Source of the DNA: an uncultured Prevotella sp.
Lineage (GTDB): Bacteria > Bacteroidota > Bacteroidia > Bacteroidales > Bacteroidaceae
Direction of reading: 5' to 3'
DNA length: 32,375 nucleotides
Assembly: GCA_946186115.1 (NCBI GenBank)
Contig: CAMHLV010000038.1
Location: forward strand, 1 to 32,375
Shown piece by piece: positions 23,877 to 31,405 of the stretch; position 1 is the stretch's first letter, and each line of letters starts with the position of its first letter. The notes under the pieces are model-generated. The model saw only the letters and a program-made list of their open reading frames with translations. It was not told the DNA's origin and did no database searches. The translations under genes and the position numbers were made by a program.

Positions 23877-24857
23877 ATGACACACGAAAGTATGAAGACT
23901 CGGGTGGTGGGTGTCGATATACGTTTGGAACGTACTACCACTGCCATTATAGATGTGCGAGGCAACATTATCGCGAAGGATGAATTCCCTACTGGAGACA
24001 GCCCGAATGTGAGTGATTTTACATCAGTACTTAGCGAGAATATCATTAATCTTGTTGAGGCCAACGGCGGATATGAGAGCATACGCTCTGTGGGTATCTG
24101 CTGTCCGAGTGCCAATTTCCAGACAGGCTGTGTAGAGAATGCTCCCAACCTGCCCTGGAAGGGAGTGGTGCCATTGGCTGCTATGGTGCGCGACCGTATG
24201 GGACTGGCTGTGGCTTTGGGAAACAACGCCCATGTGCGTGCCTTAGGCGAACATGCTTATGGTATGGCTCACGGCATGAGAGACTTTATTGTCGTCACAC
24301 TAGGTAATGGTGTCGGAAGTTGTATATTCTCCAATGGTACAGCCCATCTGGGGCGCGATGGCTTCGCTGGCGAAATTGGTCATAGTTGTGCTCAGCGCGA
24401 CGGCCGTCAGTGCGGATGTGGCAATAAAGGTTGCTTAGAGATGTACACCTCTGGCAAGGGTGTCGTGATGACAGCTAAAGAACTGTTGGCCGAGAGCGAC
24501 CAGCCATCCCTGATGCGCCAGGCTGACAATCTGTCGGCAAGTCTCATTTCCTCTTTCTGCGACCAGGGCGATGCTCTGGCTATTGAGACTATGCGCAGAA
24601 CGGGGTATATACTTGGTATAGGTTTGGCAAACTATGCTTCCATAGTCAATCCCGAAGCTATTATTTTCACTGGTGGCGTGGCCCATGCCGGCAATTACCT
24701 CTTCGATCCTATGGAAGAGTCTTTCAATGCCCACGTGTTCCATAATATTCAGGGAAAGGTGAAATTCTTTGTGTCGCAGATAGAAGACAGTGAAGCCAAC
24801 CTGTTGGGAGCAAGTGTTCTGGCATGGAGTGTGAAGGAGTATTCCCTGTTTAAATAA
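23877..24857 (+). CDS. ROK-family protein, paralogue 1, probably not an active kinase
   Basis: This 326-aa protein has the ROK sugar-kinase/NagC fold but no N-terminal winged helix, so it looks like a kinase rather than a repressor. Zinc site: EIGH plus CGCGNKGCLE. Two catalytic features are altered. The phosphate loop D-x-G-x-x-x-T reads DIRLERT, with Arg in place of Gly. The catalytic base position of the NDA motif is Asn117 (GNNAH). Both suggest loss of phosphoryl transfer. Sugar binding or regulation is possible. It is 13 bases before paralogue 2, which it resembles throughout. Confidence 0.88.
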   Translation: MTHESMKTRVVGVDIRLERTTTAIIDVRGNIIAKDEFPTGDSPNVSDFTSVLSENIINLVEANGGYESIRSVGICCPSANFQTGCVENAPNLPWKGVVPLAAMVRDRMGLAVALGNNAHVRALGEHAYGMAHGMRDFIVVTLGNGVGSCIFSNGTAHLGRDGFAGEIGHSCAQRDGRQCGCGNKGCLEMYTSGKGVVMTAKELLAESDQPSLMRQADNLSASLISSFCDQGDALAIETMRRTGYILGIGLANYASIVNPEAIIFTGGVAHAGNYLFDPMEESFNAHVFHNIQGKVKFFVSQIEDSEANLLGASVLAWSVKEYSLFK

Positions 24858-24870
24858 TATAAGGTGTGAC

Positions 24871-25857
24871 ATGAACGAGAAGTATTCCATAAAGAGTAGG
24901 GTGGTGGGCGTTGATATCGGTGTGGAGTTTACGACATACGCCCTTGTCGATATCCGTGGCTTCATCCTCGCAGAGGATCGTATCCGCACTCAGGATTTCC
25001 CTGACGTAAATGATTTTGTGAGTGAGCTCAGCGAGAAGATTGTCACACTTGTTGAAGAGAATGGCGGATATGAACTGGTCCGCTCGGTAGGTATCAGTGT
25101 GCCCAGTGGAAATTTCCTGTCAGGCTGTATAGAGAATGCCGGCAACATGCCTTGGAAGGGTATTGTGCCCTTGGCAGCAATGTTGCGCGACCGCATGGGA
25201 CTAGCCGTGGCTTTGGCTAATGACGCCCATGTGACGGCCATCGGCGAGCGAGTATATGGTTCTGCCCACGGCATGAATGACTTCGTAGTAGTATCCCTGG
25301 GCCACGGAGGTGTCGGCAGTTGCTTCTTCTCCAGCGGCAGTCCTCATTTAGGCACATCGGGGTCAGCCGGTGAGTTTGGGCATATCTGCGTTGAGGATAA
25401 CGGCCGCTTATGCGGTTGCGGTCGCAGGGGCTGTCTGGAGGAATACGCTTCAAAGCGTGGTATTCTTAAGACCGCCCGCGAGGTGCTGGAGGGCAGTAGT
25501 GAGCCCAGCATGATGCGCACGCTTCAGGAGCTTACTCCCGCAAGCATCGGATTATGCTGCGACAGGGGCGACCAGTTGGCTATTGAGGTGTATCGCCGTA
25601 CGGGCGAGATGCTCGGCACAGGACTCGCCGCCTATGCCTCGATAGTTGATCCTCAGGCTATAATACTTACTGGCGAACTTACCCAGGCATGGAAATGGTT
25701 GGAGGAACCAACCATGCAGTCTTTTGAAAAGCATGTGTTCCACAACATACGCGACAAGGTAGATGTAATGGTATCCATCATTAAAGACAGTGAGCGCGAT
25801 GTGGTAGGAGCAGCAGCATTGGCTTGGGAGGTAGAAGAGTATTCTTTGTTTAAGTAG
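24871..25857 (+). CDS. ROK-family sugar kinase, paralogue 2, catalytic residues intact
   Basis: This 328-aa protein is the only one of the three with the full active-site pattern: DIGVEFT in the phosphate loop and Asp118 in LANDAH, the base that activates the sugar hydroxyl in ROK glucokinases. The zinc site has EFGH rather than EIGH, then CGCGRRGCLE. A glucokinase or N-acetylhexosamine kinase role is plausible; the substrate is not readable from sequence. No helix-turn-helix. It sits in the middle of the tandem array. Confidence 0.88.
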   Translation: MNEKYSIKSRVVGVDIGVEFTTYALVDIRGFILAEDRIRTQDFPDVNDFVSELSEKIVTLVEENGGYELVRSVGISVPSGNFLSGCIENAGNMPWKGIVPLAAMLRDRMGLAVALANDAHVTAIGERVYGSAHGMNDFVVVSLGHGGVGSCFFSSGSPHLGTSGSAGEFGHICVEDNGRLCGCGRRGCLEEYASKRGILKTAREVLEGSSEPSMMRTLQELTPASIGLCCDRGDQLAIEVYRRTGEMLGTGLAAYASIVDPQAIILTGELTQAWKWLEEPTMQSFEKHVFHNIRDKVDVMVSIIKDSERDVVGAAALAWEVEEYSLFK

Positions 25858-25888
25858 TTGTCGGACAGATAGCAGTCAGCACATTATT

Positions 25889-26869
25889 ATGGAAAGGAAA
25901 AAAGCCAAAACCAGAGTGGTAGGAGTTGACGTGGGACTGCTCACGACGACCTATGCCATTGTTGATATCCGTGGCAATATCATAGCACAGGAATCGTTTG
26001 CTACGGGTGACTATCCGAACATCGATTCATTTGTGGCTGTTTTGTGCGACAGTATCTTTTCTTTGATTCAAGCCAACGGTGGCTACGAGGAAGTGCGCTC
26101 TGTAGGGGTGTGCTGTCCGAGCAGCAACTATCTTTCGGGTTGTATCGAAAACTCACCCAATATGCCATGGAAGGGCGTTATCCCACTTGCAGCCCTGATG
26201 CGCGACCGCCTGGGACTGGCTGTGGCTCTGGCCAACAATTCCCAGTGTATAGGTCTCGGCGAACTTGCTTTCGGTTCCGCTCACGGCATGAAGAATTTCA
26301 TCGTTATCACTTTAGGCCATGGAATGGGAAGTTGTTTCTTCTCGCGTGAGAAGATGCATTTAGGCTCTGATGGTTTTGCCGGCGAGATAGGTCACTGCTG
26401 CGTTGTGGACAACGGTCGTCAGTGCAGCTGTGGTCATAAAGGTTGTCTGGAGACATATTGTTCCGAGCGCGGAGTGCTGCAGACTGCTCGTGAGATACTG
26501 GCAGAGAGTGAGCAACCTTCGCTAATGCGACAGGTGGACAAACTTTCTCCGAAGATAATAAGCGAATTCTGCGAGAAAGGCGACCAGCTTGCTATTGAGG
26601 TATATCGGCGAACGGGCGAGGTTCTTGGATTCGGACTGGCTAACTATGCTTCGGTTGTGAATCCTGAGGCCCTCATACTCACGGGAGGCATCCCGCACGC
26701 CGGCCATTGGCTACTGGAGCCGGCAGAACAGGCATTTAATAAATATGTGTTCCCTAATGTCAAGGGTAAGACGCGCCTTCTGGTGTCTATGCTGAAAGAC
26801 GGCGAGCGCGATGTTTTAGGCGCAAGCATTCTGGCATGGAGTGTGAAGGAGTATTCATTGTTCTTATAG
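25889..26869 (+). CDS. ROK-family protein, paralogue 3, catalytic Asp replaced
   Basis: This is a 326-aa protein. The phosphate loop is intact (DVGLLTT), but the NDA motif reads ANNSQ, with Asn117 in place of the catalytic Asp and Ser-Gln after it. The zinc site is EIGH plus CSCGHKGCLE. It is closer to paralogue 1 in many segments (CCPSSNY, FGLANYASVVNPEA) and ends with the same AWSVKEYSLF tail. It is 3 bases before the menI-like gene, so probably co-transcribed with menaquinone genes. Confidence 0.88.
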   Translation: MERKKAKTRVVGVDVGLLTTTYAIVDIRGNIIAQESFATGDYPNIDSFVAVLCDSIFSLIQANGGYEEVRSVGVCCPSSNYLSGCIENSPNMPWKGVIPLAALMRDRLGLAVALANNSQCIGLGELAFGSAHGMKNFIVITLGHGMGSCFFSREKMHLGSDGFAGEIGHCCVVDNGRQCSCGHKGCLETYCSERGVLQTAREILAESEQPSLMRQVDKLSPKIISEFCEKGDQLAIEVYRRTGEVLGFGLANYASVVNPEALILTGGIPHAGHWLLEPAEQAFNKYVFPNVKGKTRLLVSMLKDGERDVLGASILAWSVKEYSLFL

Positions 26870-26872
26870 AGG

Positions 26873-27286
26873 ATGGACGTAACAGCGATAAGTGAGATTA
26901 TTAACAGGAGTCCGAATTTGAGTACAGCGCTCGGCATGGAGTTTGTCTCTACTCCCGAGGACGATACGTGTATGGCTCGCATGAAGGTTGACGAGCGCAA
27001 CCGCCAGCCTTTTGGCTTCCTCAGTGGTGGAGCGTCTCTGGCCTTGGCCGAGAATGTGGCCGGTGTAGGCTCTTCCTCTTTGTGCCCCGGCTGTGCCTGT
27101 GTAGGCATAGAGGTCAGCGGCAGCCATGTTCAGGCAGTGTCTGAAGGTGACACGGTGACGGCCTTTGCCCGTCTTCAGCACAAGGGTGGTACCTTGCATG
27201 TCTGGCAGGTTGACATCCGAAATAATGCCGGTGAACTGATCTCCACAGTGCGCGTCACCAATTATATCATCAAACAGAAACAGTAG
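26873..27286 (+). CDS. menI: Hotdog-fold thioesterase, probable 1,4-dihydroxy-2-naphthoyl-CoA thioesterase
   Basis: This is a 137-aa PaaI/MenI-type hotdog thioesterase. RQPFGFLSGGASLALAENVA contains the catalytic Glu60 in the usual central helix, and GIEVSGSHVQAVSEGDTVTA is the CoA-side strand pair. The assignment to the menaquinone step rests on its position 3 bases before menF and just ahead of menD. By sequence alone another acyl-CoA thioesterase activity is possible. Confidence 0.85.
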   Translation: MDVTAISEIINRSPNLSTALGMEFVSTPEDDTCMARMKVDERNRQPFGFLSGGASLALAENVAGVGSSSLCPGCACVGIEVSGSHVQAVSEGDTVTAFARLQHKGGTLHVWQVDIRNNAGELISTVRVTNYIIKQKQ

Positions 27287-27289
27287 GCT

Positions 27290-28390
27290 ATGGAGGGATT
27301 CGCACTCTTTCGTAAGCCTTATGGTAGCGACTATACTTTGCTTTGCGGCGAGGTGCAGTCCCTGGCAGCATGCTCGGAACTCAGCGGGCGGTCGGGCTTT
27401 GTCATAGCGCCCTTTGCACCGTCGCGTGAAGAACCGGTGCTGCTGATTCAGCCCGACAGGGTGCATCGCGTCTCTGTCTCTGAGGGAATCTGCCATCTGC
27501 CGGCCATCCCAATCTGCAGCCAGTCAGAGCTCTCTGTCCTTCCCTGCGAGTCAGCATGCTCATGCAATCCACGCTCAAGCTATCACAACGATTTTGCAAC
27601 ATTCCATCAGCATATTATCCAAGGCGAGTTCCAGAAACTGGTTCTCGCACGCCGTCTTGACGTCGTGTCTGAGGGCGCAGCAGCACCTGCCGACTTGTTC
27701 GTCAGAGCCTGTGAGCGCTATCCGCGTTTGTTCGTCTCGCTGACCTATACCTCTCAGAGCGGCTTGTGGCTTACGGCAACGCCAGAGGTTCTTCTTGAGA
27801 ACAGTGGCGACGAATGGAAGACCATAGCTCTGGCAGGAACGGTGCCTTTTAGCGAAGATGTGCGTTGGAGCGACAAGAATATCCAGGAGCAGCGCTATGT
27901 CGCCACCTATATCACCGAGCAGTTGAAGCCATTCACCGACCATGTCAGCGAGCAAGGACCCTATACTGCCCGTGCCGGACATCTGGCACATCTCCGTAGC
28001 GACTTCTGCTTCACATTATATAATAGTACGCGCGTGGGAGATCTGCTGCAGTCGCTGCATCCCACACCTGCTGTTTGCGGTCTGCCCAAGCATGAGGCAT
28101 TCCGGTTTATTATGGCTAACGAGTCGCATGGACGCTCGTACTATAGCGGTTTCATGGGGCCGCTCGACGTGGAGCAGAATACAAGCCTGTATGTCACTCT
28201 GCGCTGTATGCATATCTTCCGCAATGGCTACCACCTTTATGCCGGCGGCGGACTGCTGACTGACAGCGTTGAGGAACTGGAGTGGCAGGAGACAGAGACG
28301 AAGCTCGATACCATGAGGCGTATTATTTGTAACGAAAACGAAATACGAAAACGAAATACGAAAACGAAATACGAAAACGAAATACGATAA
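27290..28390 (+). CDS. menF: Isochorismate synthase
   Basis: It converts chorismate to isochorismate, the entry to menaquinone. It is an anthranilate-synthase-component-I-like enzyme of 366 aa, shorter than E. coli MenF (431). FQKLVLARRLDV, ATPEVLLE, IALAGTVPF, LHPTPAVCGLPKHEA and YAGGGLLTDSVEELEWQETE with the metal-binding glutamates are in the expected order. The last 19 residues or so (from NENEIRKRNTKTKYENEIR) are encoded by a 13-bp tandem repeat and are probably not part of the fold. Confidence 0.93.
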   Translation: MEGFALFRKPYGSDYTLLCGEVQSLAACSELSGRSGFVIAPFAPSREEPVLLIQPDRVHRVSVSEGICHLPAIPICSQSELSVLPCESACSCNPRSSYHNDFATFHQHIIQGEFQKLVLARRLDVVSEGAAAPADLFVRACERYPRLFVSLTYTSQSGLWLTATPEVLLENSGDEWKTIALAGTVPFSEDVRWSDKNIQEQRYVATYITEQLKPFTDHVSEQGPYTARAGHLAHLRSDFCFTLYNSTRVGDLLQSLHPTPAVCGLPKHEAFRFIMANESHGRSYYSGFMGPLDVEQNTSLYVTLRCMHIFRNGYHLYAGGGLLTDSVEELEWQETETKLDTMRRIICNENEIRKRNTKTKYENEIR

Positions 28391-28396
28391 CGAAAA
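28332..28396. repeat. 13-bp tandem repeat at the menF-menD junction
   Basis: Four exact units of ACGAAAACGAAAT (28332-28383) are followed by a degenerate unit in which ACGAAAACG became ACGATAACG. That change creates the menF stop codon TAA (28388-28390). The 13-bp unit is not a multiple of 3, so each gain or loss changes the reading frame of the menF tail. Confidence 0.95.
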
Positions 28397-28411
28397 CGAG
28401 TAGCGGGAACC

Positions 28412-29962
28412 ATGTATAGCAACAAGGAAAACGTCAATATACTTACCAGTCTGTTGGTGGCCCATGGCATACGTCATGCCGTGGTATGTCCGGGATCGAG
28501 GAATGCACCCATCGTCCATAACCTCAGCCAATGTCCCGACATTCAGTGTTACCCCGTCACCGACGAGCGTTCTGCGGGATTCTACGCCTTAGGCATGACG
28601 ATAGCTCTTGGAGAACCCGTGCTGGTTTGTGTCACCAGTGGCACAGCCCTGCTCAATCTCGCTCCCGCTGTTGCCGAGGCGTATTACCAGCATAGGCCGC
28701 TCGTTGTAGTCAGTGCCGACCGTCCGCAGCAGTGGATCGACCAGTTGGATGGCCAGACGCTGCCGCAGCCCGATGCCTTGGGACGATTCGTCCGTAAGGC
28801 CGTCACGCTGCCCGAACCCCATGACGACGAAGAGCGCTGGTATTGCAACCGCCTCGTCAACGAAGCCCTCATCACGCCCAATGGCCCTGTTCATATCAAT
28901 GTCCCCATCAGCGAACCGCTGTTCCATTTCTCTGTTGAGCAGTTGCCGGCAGAGCGTACAATCGCACTGACACCAGCCGATATCCAGCCGCATGTGCTGA
29001 GCCACGTCTGCCGCATGTTCATGCAGGCCCGGCGACCCATGCTCATCAGCGGCCAACCCATGAATCCGCTGATGGATGAGGCCGTGATGCTGGTTGGCGA
29101 CGACGACAGTTTTGTTCCCGACTTCGTGCTCTATACAGGAGGCAGCATCGTCAGCAAGCGCCTGAAGCGCTTCCTGCGCAAGGCCAAGGAAACGTGGGTG
29201 GTCAACGCGACGGGCGAGGTGACGGATACCTTTATGAATGTCACGAGAGTCATTGTTGGCGACGCATCCGTCGTTGCCGACCAGGTGCGCTTCATGACGG
29301 AACAGCAGCCCCATCCCTTTGTTCAGCAGTGGCAAGCCTTGCTTGAGCGCATCCGTCGCCAGGTGTCAAGCTTCCTGCCTCCCTATTCACAGATGGCTGC
29401 CGTGCGCTATTTTGAGCAGTCGCTGTATGATGGTCGGCACCCCAAGGCCTCCGTCCACTATGCCAACAGCATGGCTATTCGCCTGGCCAATATCTATGCG
29501 CAACATCCCGTATTCTGCAACCGTGGCGTCAACGGCATTGAGGGCTCGCTGAGCACTGCGGCAGGCTTCTCCTGCGTGACCGGCGAACCCGTGTTCTGCG
29601 TCGTTGGCGACCTGAGCTTCTTCTACGACAGCAATGCCCTGTGGAACCAGAACCTCAAGGGCAATCTCCGCATCCTGCTGCTGAACAACGGCTGCGGCGG
29701 CATCTTCAACATGCTTCCCGGGTTGGAACAGAGTCCCGCCCGCGACAGCTTCGTCGCTGCCGACCACCATGCCTCTGCAGAGGGCATCTGCATGCAGAAT
29801 GCCATCTGCTATCTGAAAGCAACGAACATCGAGGAAATGCAACAGGGCATCGACACCCTGCTAAATACCGATAGCCAGCGCCCCGTACTCCTTGAGGTCT
29901 TCACCCGCCCAGCCGACGACCAGAGTGCCTTGCAGGCCTATTACCAGTCGGTAACACAATAG
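28412..29962 (+). CDS. menD: 2-succinyl-5-enolpyruvyl-6-hydroxy-3-cyclohexene-1-carboxylate synthase
   Basis: This ThDP- and Mg-dependent enzyme joins isochorismate and 2-oxoglutarate to SEPHCHC. Length 516 aa. AVVCPGSRNAPIV and TDERSAGFYALG, with the ThDP-activating Glu, lie in the N-terminal domain. RGVNGIEGSLSTAAGF and the ThDP/metal motif GDLSFFYDSNAL through LLLNNGCGGIF are in the C-terminal domain. It starts 21 bases after the menF stop. Later steps (menC, menB, menE) are not in the window. Confidence 0.95.
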   Translation: MYSNKENVNILTSLLVAHGIRHAVVCPGSRNAPIVHNLSQCPDIQCYPVTDERSAGFYALGMTIALGEPVLVCVTSGTALLNLAPAVAEAYYQHRPLVVVSADRPQQWIDQLDGQTLPQPDALGRFVRKAVTLPEPHDDEERWYCNRLVNEALITPNGPVHINVPISEPLFHFSVEQLPAERTIALTPADIQPHVLSHVCRMFMQARRPMLISGQPMNPLMDEAVMLVGDDDSFVPDFVLYTGGSIVSKRLKRFLRKAKETWVVNATGEVTDTFMNVTRVIVGDASVVADQVRFMTEQQPHPFVQQWQALLERIRRQVSSFLPPYSQMAAVRYFEQSLYDGRHPKASVHYANSMAIRLANIYAQHPVFCNRGVNGIEGSLSTAAGFSCVTGEPVFCVVGDLSFFYDSNALWNQNLKGNLRILLLNNGCGGIFNMLPGLEQSPARDSFVAADHHASAEGICMQNAICYLKATNIEEMQQGIDTLLNTDSQRPVLLEVFTRPADDQSALQAYYQSVTQ

Positions 29963-29968
29963 GGTCTA

Positions 29969-30009
29969 ACACAAAGGGTGAACTCCCCCTCTTGTGTCCC
30001 TTTTTTTTC
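29969..30009 (+). terminator. Rho-independent terminator between menD and the glycoside hydrolase
   Basis: ACACAAAGGG (29969-29978) pairs with CCCTCTTGTGT (29987-29997) with one bulge, followed by CCC and eight Ts (30001-30008). It ends the men transcript at a convergent junction. Confidence 0.8.
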
Positions 30010-31386
30010 TTAGAACTCCCTGACCACGTTGCGGCCTTCTACCCATGCCAGCATGTTGAGCACGAGGTAGTTCCAGTTTTGGAATCCTGGATTGATAATG
30101 GGTGCTGCCGTGTCGGGATCGTAGTACTCGTGGAGTGTGCCGTTCTTGAGCAGGTCTTCGCCGAAGAGGCTGATAGTCTTCTCTGCCATCTGCCGTGCCT
30201 CCGTGAGAAAGCCATAGTCGGCCAGACCGCGGAACACCATGTAGTTGGAGATGCCCCAGATGGGCCCTTGCCAGTTGGAGGGGTTGTGTGTGGCACGCAG
30301 GTTGTACATCTTCTCCAGTTTCGAGAGGGTGCGCACGCCGTAAGGTGCGCAGAAGGTGCGCTCGTCCATCAGGTTCTCGCTGACCATGCGCCGTGCCTGC
30401 TCGGGTGTGGCGATGCCTGCCCACAGTGCCATGAAGCCCGACCATGCTCCCAGTCGCTGGATGAGACAGGGGTAGGAGCGTGGTGCCCCCTGGTGCAGGA
30501 CGAAGGGCTTGCCGAAGATTACCTGCGGCTCGCCGGTATAGGGCAGCAGATTGATATCGACGCTGTAGTACATGCCGTCTTTCTGGTCCCAGCAGTGCTC
30601 TCTCACGGCATTGCACAGCTGGTCGGCATCGTGCTCGTAGCGCTTGGCCTCGGCAGACATGCCCATGCGCTCGGCCAGAAAAGCCATGGCCCGCAGTTCC
30701 TTATACATGAGACAGTTGAGATAGATGCTGGCGGAACTGCCTTTGGGTCGGAAGAATGTTGACGGGTCGTTGTCAACGCCTATGGCGAGGTCGTCTTGCC
30801 AATAGTAGAGTCCGGTGGCCTGGTGGCGGTGATGCTCCTGATAGTTGCGGATGAAGGCCTGCATGCGAGGGAATCCGTCGCGGAGCCATTCTACATTCCC
30901 TCCGTTCTGCTGAACGATGAATGCGGCATGCTGCGCGATGACGGGTTTGTGCATGTTGGTGGCATAGATGTCGCGGGGCTTTATCTTGTTGGGGTCGCTC
31001 TGTGCATCGACCACCATGGGCATATAGCCGTCGGTCGCTGAGGTGTAGGCGAGGTAATTCAACACGCAGCCCTGTTCATAGGCGAGCGCTTCCTGTTTGT
31101 CCTGCGCCGTGCCTTTGTCGGCCAGTATCTGTCGGAGTGCCACATTGCTCAGCCACGAGTCCCAGTCCCACAATACGGCGGCATACGAGTTGCTGCCGGG
31201 GGTGAGGTAGGGATACAGCAGTGCCCCGCCCTCGGGTTGCTTATACATCTTTTTATAGTCGGCATAGACATGCTGCTTGATGAGTTCCCGATAAGTCTTC
31301 GAGGCTGTTGCTGCCTCAGAGTCTTGTGCCACGGCATGCGTCGCTGCGAAGCACAGCATAATAGCTATAGTAAGAAAAAACTTCAA
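30010..31386 (-). CDS. Secreted (alpha/alpha)6-barrel glycoside hydrolase, GH63/GH37-like
   Basis: This 458-aa protein has a signal peptide (FFLTIAIMLCFAATHAVAQ). The catalytic domain has WDWDSW (73-78), YYWQDDLAIGVDNDPS (194-209) with the likely general-acid Asp, NPSNWQGPIWGISNY, and HEYYDP near 420 with the likely general base Glu. This pattern is shared by GH63 (mannosylglycerate hydrolase, YgjK) and trehalase GH37. The substrate is an alpha-glycoside, not further defined. The only start that keeps the signal peptide is TTG at 31386, located in an octamer repeat; the next ATG (M10) would cut the signal. The frame is the same as that of the upstream kinase, whose stop is only 12 bases before this start. 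Confidence 0.85.
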   Translation of the reverse strand: MKFFLTIAIMLCFAATHAVAQDSEAATASKTYRELIKQHVYADYKKMYKQPEGGALLYPYLTPGSNSYAAVLWDWDSWLSNVALRQILADKGTAQDKQEALAYEQGCVLNYLAYTSATDGYMPMVVDAQSDPNKIKPRDIYATNMHKPVIAQHAAFIVQQNGGNVEWLRDGFPRMQAFIRNYQEHHRHQATGLYYWQDDLAIGVDNDPSTFFRPKGSSASIYLNCLMYKELRAMAFLAERMGMSAEAKRYEHDADQLCNAVREHCWDQKDGMYYSVDINLLPYTGEPQVIFGKPFVLHQGAPRSYPCLIQRLGAWSGFMALWAGIATPEQARRMVSENLMDERTFCAPYGVRTLSKLEKMYNLRATHNPSNWQGPIWGISNYMVFRGLADYGFLTEARQMAEKTISLFGEDLLKNGTLHEYYDPDTAAPIINPGFQNWNYLVLNMLAWVEGRNVVREF

Positions 31387-31405
31387 TTCTTCAATTCTTC
31401 AATAC
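31382..31405. repeat. Octamer repeat TTCAATTC, three units, at the kinase-hydrolase junction
   Basis: Two exact TTCAATTC units and one TTCAATAC unit. They encode the stop codon of the kinase gene and the TTG start of the hydrolase on the minus strand. The unit is the same as at 16870-16957. Confidence 0.9.

Noticed and set aside
23877..26869. NagC-type transcriptional repressors
   Set aside because: All three proteins begin directly with the phosphate-loop strand; there is no N-terminal winged helix, and their length is that of ROK kinases.
29966..30616. 216-aa frame on the minus strand below menD
   Set aside because: It is a shadow of the glycoside hydrolase in another frame; the hydrolase frame has the signal peptide and catalytic motifs.
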